Notes: generated by a model from the letters alone, not told the origin. A DNA stretch of 64,000 bases from Chrysomallon squamiferum (GCA_012295275.1 CM022674.1:7277436-7341435); one strand, 5' to 3'; positions 49,167 to 62,349 are shown, counted from the stretch's first letter. Program-made: numbers and translations.

Positions 49167-49838
49167 AAAAAAACCCCCTTTCTTCTAATAATAATGAAAG
49201 AAAATTTTCGGTTAAATTATTTAATTAGTGTTTTATTTTTCACAACAAAACATATTTCCATTTATTTAATTATTATTATCATATTTATTTATTTCTGTAT
49301 TTATTAGTAACAATAATTAATTAATTAATTAATTTGAGGTTTGGTTTGCTAACTGGTTTTTATTTCATATTTTTCAATATCTTTATTTTTTTTTTTTTTT
49401 TTTTTTTTACTAATATAGCAGCAGCCTATCATATTTACCCACAAAACAAAAAGATTTTCGTTTTCTGCTGACAGAAAATATGTCTTAATGTCTAACCTCT
49501 TACGTCTTAAATAAACCTGCTGGTAAAACAGTATCTTCTCTTTTCTGTTAGCAGAACAAAACGTCTGTCAAATGTCTTTTTTCTACTAAAAGAATAATAA
49601 AATGTCTGATATACTGGTAATATTATGTCTTTCTTTTACCAGTGGAACTGGATATTGCTATACAAAATTTAATTTTGATAATAACTGTTTGTTTGTTTTT
49701 TTTTTTTTTTTTATTTTATTTTATTTTTTTTTTTCTGCTGGTAGCAAATATGTGCAGTATCTTCTGCACCCGCCAAAGTACATTTTCTTTCACTCTACCA
49801 GCAGAAACAAACTCTAAGTTATTCCTATTATTACCAAG
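47346..49838. other. intergenic, repeat-rich
   Basis: No gene is recognised. It includes a near-duplicate pair of about 80 bp (about 48205-48300 and 48340-48440, sharing AAAATATTACAACAGACTTTC), (AAT)n/(AAAT)n at 49080-49166, and T tracts near 49390 and 49696. It includes the 3' flank of the receptor to the right. Confidence 0.5.
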
Positions 49839-52800
49839 TCACGTGATGTGGGAGATGCTTGTTGTTGAACTTGATGCGGAACTCGAAGAAGGCGGGGATC
49901 GAAAATTCGCCAGCGTTCTGTTTTGTTTCCATTTCTTGAATTTCTGTAAAAAAGTCTTCAGCAAGTCTGTGTACATGAAAAGCACTCGACGTTTCGCCAC
50001 AAAGGCAAAGAGGATGAAAATCCCCTGTGAACAGTTGAAAGTAGTGAAAAGAATACTTAGGGAATGCACCGTGTAGCAGACAGATGTGCTGGGCGCTGCC
50101 TTTGATCCGCTCACAATGGAAGATGCTAGGCCGAAAACCCACGTAAAGCCCATGACGGTGGACATGCGCACGTACAGCATGACGTCATACCTTCCGGTCT
50201 TGTGGCTGAGGGAAGAGCGTCGTGTGCTGATGTGCGCCATTCTCGCTGTTTTCTGTATGCGCAGGATTGTGCGGATAAAGAGAAAACCGTTCACGATGAA
50301 TATCGTCAGCAGCGGCCCGCCGAACACGATCAAAGTCGCTACTGGGTTCTGAATCCAGCAGCCGAGATACCTGTTCGTTCTGGGTCTGGTGTGGGTGTTA
50401 TTTGTCGCATCCACGTGACTCTCGTTCTGTCCGTGTGAAATAGACTTGTTACCGACGTCCGAAAGACGAACCTGTCGTAACAAACCTCCGTACCCGATTT
50501 CGAATCCTTTGACGATTCCAGAAAAGTCGATGAAGGCACAGATTAGCACGATCACCAGTGGCGTTCCCCAAGCGTACAGAGAGTATCTCCACATAAATTT
50601 ATTTTTACTGCGGATACGCGTAAGGATACACTTGTTAGCGAACGTCTTGAACACGTCATACGTCATGACGTTCATCCAGAAGAAAGAGGCGAGGATGAAA
50701 TAGTGGAGTGAGACCGCTACCAAACTACACAACCACTCTAACTCGGCGATCTCACCCGACGTGAAAATAGCCTGCGCCGCCAGAATAGAAAACGTCAGAT
50801 TCATCGTGTTCACTCCAGGCAGATTACGTAATTTTCTATGCAGGATGTACGTCAGCAATACAGTCACCATGGCGACGATAGACAGTCGGCCTAGAATAGC
50901 CGTCAGGTAACCTCCGGCTTTCTGGAAGAGTTCGTAGCCTTTGTCACAACCATGAACTAAAAGTTTGTGGCTCGTTTCCGTGTAGAACTCTTCCGGGACG
51001 CAAATTTCAATATCTCCCGTCTGCTCATCAATGACGTAATATTCGTCCATTGTGTAGAGTTTGTCGAACATGATGATAGACTTGTTAGGTAGAAGCTTGT
51101 AGTCATTCTCTGTGAAGTTCAGTCTGACACAAGTCTGATCGTCAATCCTCGGCATGACGCAGACAAACAAGTACATACTCTGATGTTTGATGTTTGTCGT
51201 AGACTTGATGTCGCCAGATACGAGGACAGTGAGGTCGTACATTCCGGGCAAGTACTGCGTGTGCGTTTCGTTCACGTAGGCGACGTCAACGGTTTCGTTG
51301 CCAATCTGGACGTTGAGGATGTTGAACTCGTCGTTGAAATACATCTGCTGTATACCACGCCTGCAGAACGCGTTCATTATCGTGTCCGATTCTTTGCTGT
51401 CCATGGTAACCACCTGAAGTTTTGTCCCGTTCATAAACAGCGTCAACTTCTGCTGGTCTATGACGTCACGCATTCTTTGCATGACGTTGCTCACTTTGTC
51501 TTCTTTGCGTCCCACGTCATTCTCCAGCGGCATCAACAGAAAACTCAGCTCCAGAACAACGGTCCTCTGTGACAATTCTTTGTCGTTTTTCTTCCTCTGT
51601 GAATGTACAGGAAGTTTTGTACTTGCCGAATATCTGACCAGTGATTCTTGTGTTGTGTTTGAGTACCTTGCTTCTTTAGTGGCAGGACTTGCAGTTGGTG
51701 GTAACTCAGAAATTTTGAGTGCGTTTTTATTTGTAGATTTTGAGTTAGGATGTTTGGTTGTATTTATTTTTGTCGTTTGAGAATCAGAATATTTGGTTGT
51801 TTTTATATTTGTGGTTTCTGAATCAGAATATTTGGTTGTTTTTGAGTTTGTAGGTTGTGTATCAGAATATTTGGTTGTTTTTGTAGTTTTCGACGAAACG
51901 TATTGTTTAGTAGTCATAAAAGAAGAATTATACACAGGTATCGTACTTGAAGTTTCTGTTTTATCTCTAGATTTTGCTGACTTGACCTTTTCAACGTTTA
52001 CCAGTTCAGGTGAGTTTTTTCCTTTTGCATTAACTGAAATGTTATGGATTTGTGAATTAGAAGAGTCCACTGTAGTGCTTGTCTCTGTGTTAGATGTTTC
52101 TGAAGACAGTGTAGTAGTTGTTTGAATTTTAGATGCTTCTGAAGACACTGTAGTTGGTGTTTGCATGTTAGATGTTTCTGAAGACACTGTAGTAGTTGTC
52201 TGTCTGTTTGTACGAACACCGTTGCCGTAGCTGTAAGGCGTCTGATTCTCGACTACTGCAGCTTTTATAAGAGTCTTGTGTGAATTGGTGATGGCAGACA
52301 CTGGCATTATTGTGAAATTCTGAATACGTTCGCACGAAATGTTGAGTAAATCGCAGAGGCTCGCTCTGACAAACTTCTGAGACACGGAGTCAGTGAGGTC
52401 TTTGACTTCGCTCTGAGACACGTTCACCCTCAGCCTGACCAGCTTCGGTTTGTCCAGTTCTCGCAGTTCTTGCTCCAGCGACTGCGGCGGTTTGGCGCTG
52501 GCTTTCGAGTTCGCGTTACACGACATGTCGGACAGCACGTAGCCTGGCGGACACCCTACTTCCTGGCAGACGTCGTTGTCGGGGTTGTACACCTCGTTCT
52601 GAGAGCATCTCGCGTTGCCGTCGGTGTAGATTTCCTTGTGCGTCGTGCTGAAGAGGATGTGGGCTTTGCCGTCGAATCCGAAATTCATGAGAATTGAGAA
52701 TGACACGGGGTAAGCGAGAGACTCAGTTGGCTCCAGGTTGAGCTCGCTGTCTAACAGTCTGTGATTGTAACTGCGACGTCGTGACACCAGACACAACGTC

Positions 52801-53764
52801 ACTTTGTCTTTGAACTTTGGAATCAGAGTTTTTCTACACTGATGTTCTTCTTTGGTTTTTCCAGACAACTCAAACTGCGCACTTCCATCCACGAAACGAA
52901 GCGGGGGTACGCCATTACAGATAATATTCACATCCCACGCTTCGATGTTTTTCACTCCATTGCAGACGGCGCAAAAAATATTTCTAAACACCACTCCGTT
53001 TTGCAACTGTACAGGGATTAAGCCGACGTCGACGACGTTGTCTTTGGTGTCGTATCGTACATTTTCACACTGTGCTCGCAGTGTTTTGTTGGAAAAAGAA
53101 CGCGGGCAGCTCGCAACCATGAGAATCCACTGTTTGTGGTAAAAACGAAGAAAGCGACACTCGAACTGCTGCGAGTCTGTTTCTCGTTTCACCGAAGACA
53201 CGTGTTTTGAACCTTTCGCTTTTTGTTTATTTTTAATTTTAATTTTTGTCCCGAGAATCCTGATAACATGGAACTGTAAAACAGTCTGGCGTGATTGTGA
53301 GCTAGCTTCTTCAGTAAAAAATAACTCACGTGTTTATTCTTCACTTCAGAATGATGAATCTTGTGTTTTGCCCAAATGAAAGATTTGGCTTCTTTCAACT
53401 TTTCAAATCTTTTCTCAGCACGGGCGTCAGCTAAACTGTAATTACCTTTCTTGGAAATATCACCTTCTTGTTTCTTCTGTCTTCTTCTGTTCCAAATCCT
53501 AAACACATCGTCAGCTTCAGAAACGTTCACGAACATCTTGTTTTCACTGTTCATACCCTGAACGCTACTCCTACTCTTCGTCAAAAGAAGTGTCACGTGA
53601 CCATCACATTTCCCACAGTCCGTGCTGTGTCCTTTCTTCTCGTCCTCAGAAGATTTTAAAATGTTTCTCAAACTCAAATCCTCGTCGGAGCGGTCGAGGG
53701 GTACCGCCGTGGCGACCACGAGTACAATCACAGAGAAAAACATCGCTGACAGTTCCACGCTCAT
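49839..53764 (-). CDS. Methuselah/secretin-like 7TM receptor 1 with large ectodomain (one frame break)
   Basis: A seven-pass receptor of about 1,308 aa when joined. The ATG at 53764 starts a signal peptide (MSVELSAMFFSVIVLVVATAV). The ectodomain has a cysteine block with FCAVCNGV and WDV, then NFGFDGKAHILFS. It has two similar modules ending in a LLNIS..RI.NFT-type segment and a ..VMQRMRDVI segment, separated by a Ser/Thr-rich linker with two sets of 13-residue repeats. Membrane spans fall at about 50840-50912, 50745-50808, 50652-50738, 50524-50586, 50277-50345, 50109-50180 and 49978-50070. Family hallmarks include LASFFWMNVMTYDVF in TM3 and the CW before TM5. No GPS autoproteolysis motif is seen, unlike adhesion GPCRs. 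Two overlapping frames meet at 53189-53335; one added base (A-rich stretch near 53218-53250) joins them. The alternative is a small intron using GTGAGT near 53328. Ligand unknown. Confidence 0.86.
51730..51905 (-). repeat. four 13-residue KTTKYSDS repeats in the receptor 1 linker
   Basis: Minus-strand coding units of the form KTTKYSDSxTTNI (39 nt) lie in the Ser/Thr-rich ectodomain linker, with the last unit degraded. They are rich in O-glycosylation-type Thr/Ser. The array is absent from receptor 2. Confidence 0.85.
52050..52215 (-). repeat. four 13-residue TTTVSSETS repeats in the receptor 1 linker
   Basis: Minus-strand coding units of the form TTTVSSETSNxQT (39 nt), again Thr/Ser-rich and unique to receptor 1. 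They sit on the N-terminal side of the KTTKYSDS array. Confidence 0.85.
53189..53335 (-). other. frame break or small intron near the 5' end of 7TM receptor 1
   Basis: The signal-peptide frame ends at TGA (53189). The receptor frame is open from about 53335. The total of 3,926 nt is one short of a whole number of codons, and the overlap contains several A runs. The paralogue has no intron at this point. A GTGAGT at about 53328 leaves splicing as an alternative. Confidence 0.6.
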
Positions 53765-55758
53765 GCTACATGGTTGGAAACGTCTTGTTGTGTTGTTGTG
53801 CTCGCTACGTTTGGGTTATGGAGACGATAACGTCAGCTTCTGGGCCGTGGAAGTGTCGACAGGTGGCCAGCTCACGTCGTTTATCTGGAAGAAAAAAACC
53901 CGGTCACTTTAAGGCAGCCATTATGTTCTTCTAACTCCATTTCCGTTATCTCTTGAAATGTCACAAATCAGCGTTCGTAACTCCCTGCATTAGGTGTTTT
54001 GTAAACAGTGTTTGTATGACGTCATCAAATTAAGTATTTTACAGTATGTACCAGTTGAAATATAACAATTATAATGTATTAAAAAAAAAAAAATGAAGCA
54101 CTCTTTATCAGTATACATATATATATGCATATATACACACAAAACCCCCTCAGTGTTCCAATATTAATATAATGATATTAGGTAGGTGACAAAAATAAAA
54201 AAATAAATAAATAAAATAATAAATAAAATAATAAATAAATAAAAAATAAAAATAATAATAAATAAATAAATATAAATTGAACTGAACTGAAATGAAATGA
54301 AATCAAATGAAATATAGCTTAAAAAATAACGGAATGATGGCAATTTTGAGTTCCGAACATGCCTTACTTTTTACCTGTAGTTTCGAATTTAATTGACACA
54401 AATACGTTTATTAAATTGATAACTCTATGAAAACTTTCAGGATATCGCGTTCAAGCTGCAAATCTTTTTGCACTCGATAGATTATGATGACATTTTTCAC
54501 AAATAAAGTTAAATATCTTATCTACATTTCATACTGGTTTTTGGCAGTGAAAAGCTGAAGTGAAGCTATTTTTCCTCGGATAATTAAAAATACTTCCCGG
54601 ACAGCAAAAAAAAAAAAAAAAAAAAAAAATTAAAAAGCGAAGCAATGGAGACATGTGCCTACTAAATCACTGAAAAGGTTTTAGTCTGGGAACTTTTAAA
54701 ATCGTCAAACTACACACAAAACTAGTTATTGCGGGTGCTTGCTGTCAGCTGAATAAAATAATTAGCACGGACTCTAGAGACTCGGGTAATGGCGGATACC
54801 ATTAGCAACATAAAATACAGATATTCATGTCACACATAAACACATATGCGTGCGTCCGCGCATGAAAGCACGTACATACAAACGCACCACTTGCTGGTGT
54901 CTGTTTTAGTTAACCCCTGGGTTCTACCAAGAGAAAAAAAAATTAAAAAAAAAAATTAAATAAATCTTTATTTACACTAATACGAAGTAGCCGGATATAC
55001 GTATTTCGGAAGCTGCAGAGTAACGTTTTCTTAGAAGATAAGGGCTAAAAAACGGAAATTTGCTGATACAATACATTTTATGATTTGTTTGTGTTGTCAA
55101 GTTTTATATTTTATGACGCTGATTATCAACAGTAGCTTGAGGAAAAATGTGACTTAAATCTTCTTATACTTTTAATTTATTACATCCTTCAAATACTGCA
55201 TTTTCTGGACCCGGAAATTAGATGTCACGAGAAAGAACTTTTTTCGAACTTTGGACTGTGAAAATATCAGTCAAAATGTGGCTGTTCCAACAAACCAACT
55301 TAGTATTTTACATATTTGTGTTAAAATTTATTTCTATGGTTTTATTTTGATTTTAGGACCACCATTTACTAATAACAAACAATCAAACAAACGAATAAAT
55401 AAATAAATAAATAAATAAATAAATCAGAAGTTATAGCCTTCAAAAGTTGCAGAAGGACTTTATATATATATATGTATGTATGTATGTATGTGTGTCTGTA
55501 TGTATGTATGTGTGTGTGTCTGTATGTCTGTATGTATGTGTGTGTGTGTCTGTCTGTCTGTATGTATGTGTCTGTATGTATTATGTGTGTGTGTGTGTGT
55601 GTGTCTGTCTGTCTGTCTGTATGTATGTTGCACAGACCAGGGACAGATGTGGAAAATAAACAGAGAAAGAACAGGCGAGAAAGCAGGAGATAAATAAAGT
55701 TCTGTGAATGTATATCTTTCACATAGTAATAGTACCAGTAGAAGTTGTAGGTGTAGCG

Positions 55759-55821
<63 letters not shown>

Positions 55822-55915
55822 TTGATATTTAAATAAAATCTTTGAAAATAATTTACTTTCTTTAGTCATTAATAACCAAATTTTCAAACTGTTAATTCAT
55901 TTAATTGTTAGCTTA

Positions 55916-55991
<76 letters not shown>

Positions 55992-56759
55992 TCTGCGTAA
56001 TTACAAGGTGTTATCTGATGAGTTACGTCACCTGCAGTCCAGGCTGACTAACACTTGAAAACAGGTTATCAGTGACTGTTGTATTCGTAAAGATGTGCTG
56101 TATAGGAGTCTTTAAATAAACGTATCCTGCGCGTGGGGAGTACTGTGTGGGGGAAGAAGACAGTTACCCCTAACTACAGCATCTGTGTTTAGTTTTGTGT
56201 TTTGTTTCTGTTTTGTTTTTCCTTTCTCTTTTTGTAGAATGGCAACAGTGTTCTGTACATTTTAAATATTATTATTCATTATTATTTATTTGTAATATTA
56301 CAAACAGCGTCATTTTCTCGCAATGTTTTAAAAAATACATTGTCTTTTATCATTCAGAATTCATCATCATCATCATTATTATTATTATTATTTTGTATTT
56401 TGATATATTTATAAATGATTAACTTTATTTAAACAGCCGGCATAATTACTAATCAATTAACCCGGATACTGTTCTTCTTATCGAAACTAAACTAATAATG
56501 ATCAAGACTTGTTGACAAGGCAATTGTAAATATCGAGACAGTTTGACAAGATAGTTGTGAGTAACAAAACTCTTGAGATAATAATATTTTCTTAGATAAG
56601 CTTCAGATAAAACCAAAGTAGGAGAAAAAAACAAAGTAAAGTAAAAATACTGGTGATCTCAATTGTTAGATAAGCGCCTACACAAAAACTGAAGAGAACT
56701 GAAAACAAGCAGTCATTTTCCAAAACGTAGTTTTCAAAAGATATCGTTAAGAATACGAA
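53765..56759. other. shared 5' region of the head-to-head receptor genes, microsatellites
   Basis: About 3 kb separates the two divergent start codons. It contains A tracts (about 54078 and 54605), (AAAT)n near 54205-54270, TGTA/TGTC repeats at 55466-55625, (AAT)n at about 55760-55820 and (ATT)n/(TTTA)n at about 55917-55990. No additional gene or clear core promoter was recognised. Confidence 0.5.
55466..55625. repeat. imperfect (TGTA)n/(TGTC)n/(TG)n microsatellite
   Basis: A mixture of TATG, TGTC and TG units. All six frames are partly open across it, producing spurious Cys/Val/Tyr-rich and His/Thr-rich translations. Confidence 0.95.
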
Positions 56760-59700
56760 ATGGTAATTTTAATATTATTTCTATTAAATCGTTCTGTAGT
56801 CACCACAGAGGAGAATATTGATAGGAAAGTATTTCTGAATTCAAAAAATTCAACAAATGCTAAAATTCTGACAAAAGAAACCGAAACAAAGGTAAATACA
56901 TTGAACAGTTTTCTCACTGTAACACTTAATGATACAAACAAAGGAACAAATAAAGAAAAAAATATAAATAAGGAAAATCTATACGGAAGAAAGGAATGCG
57001 TCCATCTTCCCAAATTTCAGCCAGAATGGGTTGAAATGTTGGTATCGTGTCCTGATAATTACGGAAATTTATTAATAAATTATTGGTGTAGTACGGCTTT
57101 GAAAAATGCAACTAATGCTCACCAAATACAAGATGGCGACAGCTCTTCCTTACATATGCAACGTTTGCCTGTGCAAGACGATCGCGGAACAGTCTATGGA
57201 AACATATACTGTGCGGTTTGTAATCACGTAACCAGTGTACGTATTTGGGACGTGGTTATTCATTGTGATCGCGCGAGTCATTTGAAATTTGTGGAGGGAG
57301 GACGGATTTTCCACCTGTTTCATTCACTGCCACCTGGTAAATGTTACACATCTCTAATCCCTGCTAATCCCAGCGGATTACGACGCTGTCATCCTAAACG
57401 GACAGGGAAAAAAGTGGAAAGATCGAGACCGGAGTATGACGCGGAATATTTTGAAAGTCCAGTGAAGTATCCGATTTCATTCACTGTTTTAATGAACTTT
57501 GGATTCGACGGTAAAACGCACGTTCTGTTCAGCAACACACACGTTAAATTAACACAGCTCATCAAGAAGAAGTGTCCTTCGTATAAAGAGATATTTGTTT
57601 CCAATAGCAACCGCTGTTACAAAGTGCACTGTGCGGCAGGATACCTGCTGACGAAATTAGGATGCGTTGCGAGAGATAATTCAAAATCCTATTTGCATCA
57701 AGGCAAAGGAAAATGGGACTCGCAGACTCTAACAAGTCTTAACCAAGTGGCCAAAGTTTCACTCGAAATGAACGTCACATACGGTGATCTCCCCTTCATG
57801 ATACCGGAAGTGTTCAGGAGGGCGCTGTCTGCAGAGATAAGTCGTCTGCTGAACATCAGTTCAGACAGGATTAAAAACCTGACTGTGGTGCTGCTGAACG
57901 AGTCAACTTCAGGCGAACGTCTTCGAGTTGATCCTCTGCCTAAAAACTATTTTGAAAATTTTCACAGTATGAGAAAACTACGTGTTGAACGTGTCACAGT
58001 TCCCACTTCTAAATTTGCAACACAAAACTCACCTCCTGAAATAAGAAGAGTTAACAAAATGAGGAACCATTCCGAATTAAATTTAAAAAGCAAACGGAAA
58101 AAACTAGTCGAGTCTCTGTCAAAAACAATCCTCAAAATAACAAATGACAACGACAGACTAAAAACAAACAAATTCAAAAACGAATATTCAGGAAAGAAAA
58201 CGGCTTCCAGCGGAAAATTAACAGAGCCATATTCAGACAAGTCGAAGATCATTAACAGAAAAGACAGAGGCGTAAATCCGTCGGTTTCTATTCGGGTTTC
58301 TTTCCTGTTGTTTCCGTCAAGAAATCGTTCAGAAAGTGACACGTCTGTGTCGAGTGTGGTGCACAGGATGAAGGAAGTGATCGCAGAAAAGAAGTTTATT
58401 CTCATCGTGAACAAAACTGTCGTACAAATCCTGGACAAAAACAAAGAATCGGACCAGTGGCTCGGAACAGATTTCTGCAACAGCGGTATCTCTGAAATTG
58501 TTTACAGGTCAGTTTAAAATATATAACAAAAGGATAAAATAAAATGACAAAATAGTGTTTGTTTGATATGCTATGGTCATTATAAATTTACCAAAATTAA
58601 TTGTAAAATGTTCAGAACGTAAATTCAAAACATATTTCATACAAGGAATATTATTGCCATGCATTTCATTATTAAAAAAGGTGCGTCAAGGTATTCTACA
58701 AAATGTATTTAGACTAACAATTTTGTTAGCATCAATACAGGTACTTTTAATGTGTAGCTTATAGTGTTATTTGAACTAGTTAAACAGGGGAAATTAGCTT
58801 TAAACTAACTTATTTTATTTCAGTGACGAGTTTGAGCTTCTGTTGCCTGGTAAAGACAGAAATGGAACTCAGATTTATGTAAACAGAACTCGAACTATTT
58901 TCTACCCGGGACAGTTCCAACTCTCAGTCATTGTTCAGGGAAACAGTGACGTCACTAACTATGACGGATTTGCTATCGTCTGCTCAATGCCGCACATTGC
59001 TGACGACGTCTGCACGCGACTAGAGGTTCCGAAAACCGATTACACGTTGTTAGCGAACAGATCTGTTACAGTCTCAGGGAAACTGTATAATACAAGTCAG
59101 TACAGCTACGTCAACGACGACTTGACGACAATCGAAATCTGCATCCCCGAAGAGTTGTCTCACCCGGCTAAGCAGCAGACGAAATTCACTGTAGTACCAG
59201 GCTGTGATAAAGGTTACGAGGGTTTCCTTAAAGCTGACAGCCTTTTAACAGCAGTGCTTAGCAGGGTGTCCGTCCTAGCGTTAGCTGTTGTTTTCGTGAC
59301 GTATCTTTTGCTTCCACATCTGAGGAATCTCGCGGGAATGAACATCATGAACCTGACGTTTGCCTTATTAGTAGCAGAGACGATTTTCACAGTGGGCGAA
59401 AACACGGAAGTCACGTGGGCTTGCAGTGCCGTGGCAGTCTCGCTTCCATTATTTCTTCCTCGCCTCCTTTTTCTGGATGAACATTATGACGTATGACGTT
59501 TACTGCACGTTCTCCCGTAACCTGTTCTCGGTGGGGATACGGGCAAAGGAAAAATATGCCTGGCGCTATGCTCTGTACGGCTGGGGAATGCCCATGTTCA
59601 TCGTAGCAACGTGCGTTTTCATTGACTACTCTCAACTTGTAAGCGGCACGCGGATTGGTTACGGGAGAATTAATTCGTTACCAGCAAGTCAGTCGGTGTC

Positions 59701-60259
59701 GTCATTATCATCCAACGCCACCAACCACAGCGTTGATAACGCTGCATACAAATCACAGGGCTGCTGGATTAAGTCCCCTGTTGCAGCTCTGGCAGTTTTT
59801 GGAGCACCCATGTTGGCTGTGTTCGTTGTTAACGGATTTCTTTTCATTAAAACAATCCTAAACATTCAACAGACAGCGAAACTGGCTCATCTGAAAACCA
59901 GACGATCTTCAGTTAATCACGTGACAGGAAGGTACGAAGTCATGTTGTATCTGCGCATGTCAACGGTGATGGGGTTCACGTGGATATTCGGTCTAGCGTC
60001 GTCACTGGTTAGCGTCATAACGACCACGCCTTCCAGCGCAATTTGCTACAGCGTGCACATGCTGGCGATTCTGTTCACGATTTCTAACTGTTCACAGGGA
60101 CTTTTTATCTTCTTTGCGTTTATCGTGAAGAAACGAGTTCTCTTCATGTACAGATCGTTATGGCATAGGTTGCGATTTTATTTCATTTCTTCCATTCTAA
60201 ACAACTCACCTCCGACAAACAAAACTTTATCAATTAGCTTAGATTCAAGAACACACTAA
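56760..60259 (+). CDS. Methuselah/secretin-like 7TM receptor 2 (two exons, one frame break)
   Basis: A divergent paralogue of the receptor at 49839-53764, about 1,060 aa. Exon 1 (56760-58507) encodes a signal peptide (MVILILFLLNRSVVT), a cysteine block with YCAVCNHV and WDV, NFGFDGKTHVLFS, a module ending LLNISSDRIKNLTV, a basic Ser/Asn-rich linker and a second module with VVHRMKEVI. The GTCAGT donor at 58508 and TTTCAG acceptor ending at 58823 join EIVY to SDEFELLL in frame; intron 316 bp. Exon 2 (58824-60259) carries GCDKGYEGF and seven membrane spans (about 59237-60150), with FFLASFFWMNIMTYDVY in TM3 and a CW before TM5. The frame breaks at 59446-59447 (CTTCCATT), where one extra C separates AVAVSL from HYFFLAS. 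No GPS motif. It lacks the 13-residue repeats of its partner. Confidence 0.88.
59446..59447 (+). other. 1-nt insertion in TM3 of 7TM receptor 2
   Basis: Removing one C from CTTCCATT restores SLHYFFLASFFWMN, matching SLHYFILASFFWMN of the paralogue. Exon 2 length (1,436 nt) is one base over. As read, the protein would end soon after TM2. Confidence 0.85.
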
Positions 60260-61064
60260 ATTCGTCAGTTTTCTTTATTTGAATTTATGACTGAACGAAT
60301 TATTGTACAAAACATACTCATTGTATTTAGTTATTTTTCGGATCGCATCAGCTACTTGAATTCATTATTGGTAGTACATGAAATTTCAAAGCAAAATTCA
60401 GAATTATAACGATCTGCGATAGAGCAATACAGGAACCGGAAACAGCTCAACTGGTTTGACTAAAAATGATCTCCCTATTCGTAACGTCACAGCAAGAATC
60501 CTTTAACCTGTCCTCTCATCAAAGATAGAAAATTCTGAATTTAGTAGCTTTTAATAAACTGTAAAAATAATTTAAAATATCAATAATCGTATTTCAGTTC
60601 TTTGTATAAGTAATTAATGTTTTTATATTTGCATATACGTAAATATGTCCCATGTGCATGTAAAAATGATTAGTACGAATTAACATTTATATCTTGCAAG
60701 CATGTGAACTCCTTGTTTAAGAATATAGCAAAGAGGTGGTTTGTGTAGACAGTTTGTTGACATACAAGGTGATCGTTTTGTTCTGACAGTAACACACTGA
60801 CCCGCTAACGCCTAACACATGCTAGTTTTCCACGAGATAAGCTACACAACCTGAGTCTCCACTGTTTGGATATTTTATAAATTGTCCCAATTTTGTAACA
60901 AAAACAATAACAGTAGCACTAGCTCTGGTAGTCACAGAAGTGACGATGATGTATAAGTAGTAGCCGTAATAGTAAAAGAAGTAGTTATAGCAGTAGTAGT
61001 AGTAGTAGTAGTTATTGTTGGTGCTAGTTATTTTAGTGTTATTAATAGCAGTAGTATTGATGGC

Positions 61065-61128
<64 letters not shown>
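61065..61128. repeat. (AGT)n microsatellite
   Basis: About 21 AGT units in the intergenic interval downstream of receptor 2. Confidence 0.95.
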
Positions 61129-62246
61129 TTGTAATATTCTATTTTATCTTGTAACTAACAACAAGCTAGTGAAAATGCTATAAAATATTTGGAGGACTAA
61201 AAATTGATTTCACATATAATAACAAGAAAACAAACAAGAACAAAAAATTAATTTTTAATGACATCATTCATTACGTATAATTATATTTCTTTTTCTCCTT
61301 CGCCGTCTTCAGTATCTTTTTTTCCTCGCATTACTAAAGAGTTCCAGAAACGTGTTGTGAGGCTGAGTGTTATTTGTTTATGACGTCACTTCCAGATAAC
61401 GTATCATGATGGTTGAAAATATGTTCACTTTGATATTTCAGATAATTTGTGATGTCATGATTGTAACTCCAGTTATGATTAAATAGCACATAATTTCATT
61501 AAAATTTCGGATTTCTGAAAGCGAAATCATGTATGAGTTCTGTTCTCTTCGATTCAAAAACTCGGTTTGTGTTAAAAGGTTGTTTTTTTAATCTACGATT
61601 CGTAAGGAAATTGTCAAAATACATTTACGTTCTTCTAAATTATTGTTTTGATTTATTTGTGATGTTTTTTTCTCCCTTTAGCTAACTATCACTATAGCAT
61701 AATATTTTTATTAAAGCATAATATTTATTATTAACATCACCAGACTGGCTTTTCTCACTTCTATTATTTTTATTTTTTATTTTTTACGTTTTATTTTTTT
61801 TTTTTTTTTTTTTATCTAACGTCATTTCGTAAATAGTAATATGAAAAAACCCGGACAGACTGAGTACATAAACCGAAAGGTATTCTGAGTTTATGAATAT
61901 AAAATTATTTGAGATGTTTCACCTAACGCCAAGTTAGAATTTGTTTTTAATGTAAAAAAAGAACAACAAAATAAGCTCTGATGACGTAATTTGCTGACTG
62001 CAGCGGAATGTATAGCATAACCTGCAAATAAATAAATAAATAAATAATAAGAAGAAGAAAAAGACCACCACCAACAACAATAGCAACAACAACATTAATA
62101 TAAGAAAAAGGAAGAGTGATAACAATAACACTAACAAAAATATTAAAATAGAAAAAAGAAAAATAATAAAGACAACAGTAACAAAAATAACATATGAACT
62201 ACAACAAGAACAATAATACTAACAAAATGAATATGAAAATAACGAC

Positions 62247-62349
<103 letters not shown>

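Noticed and set aside
51183-52125. Plus-strand open frames over 100 codons
   Set aside because: They are antisense shadows of the receptor 1 ectodomain.
55369-55887. 172-codon minus-strand ORF rich in Tyr, His and Thr
   Set aside because: It is a translation of (AAT)n and TGTA/TGTC microsatellites.
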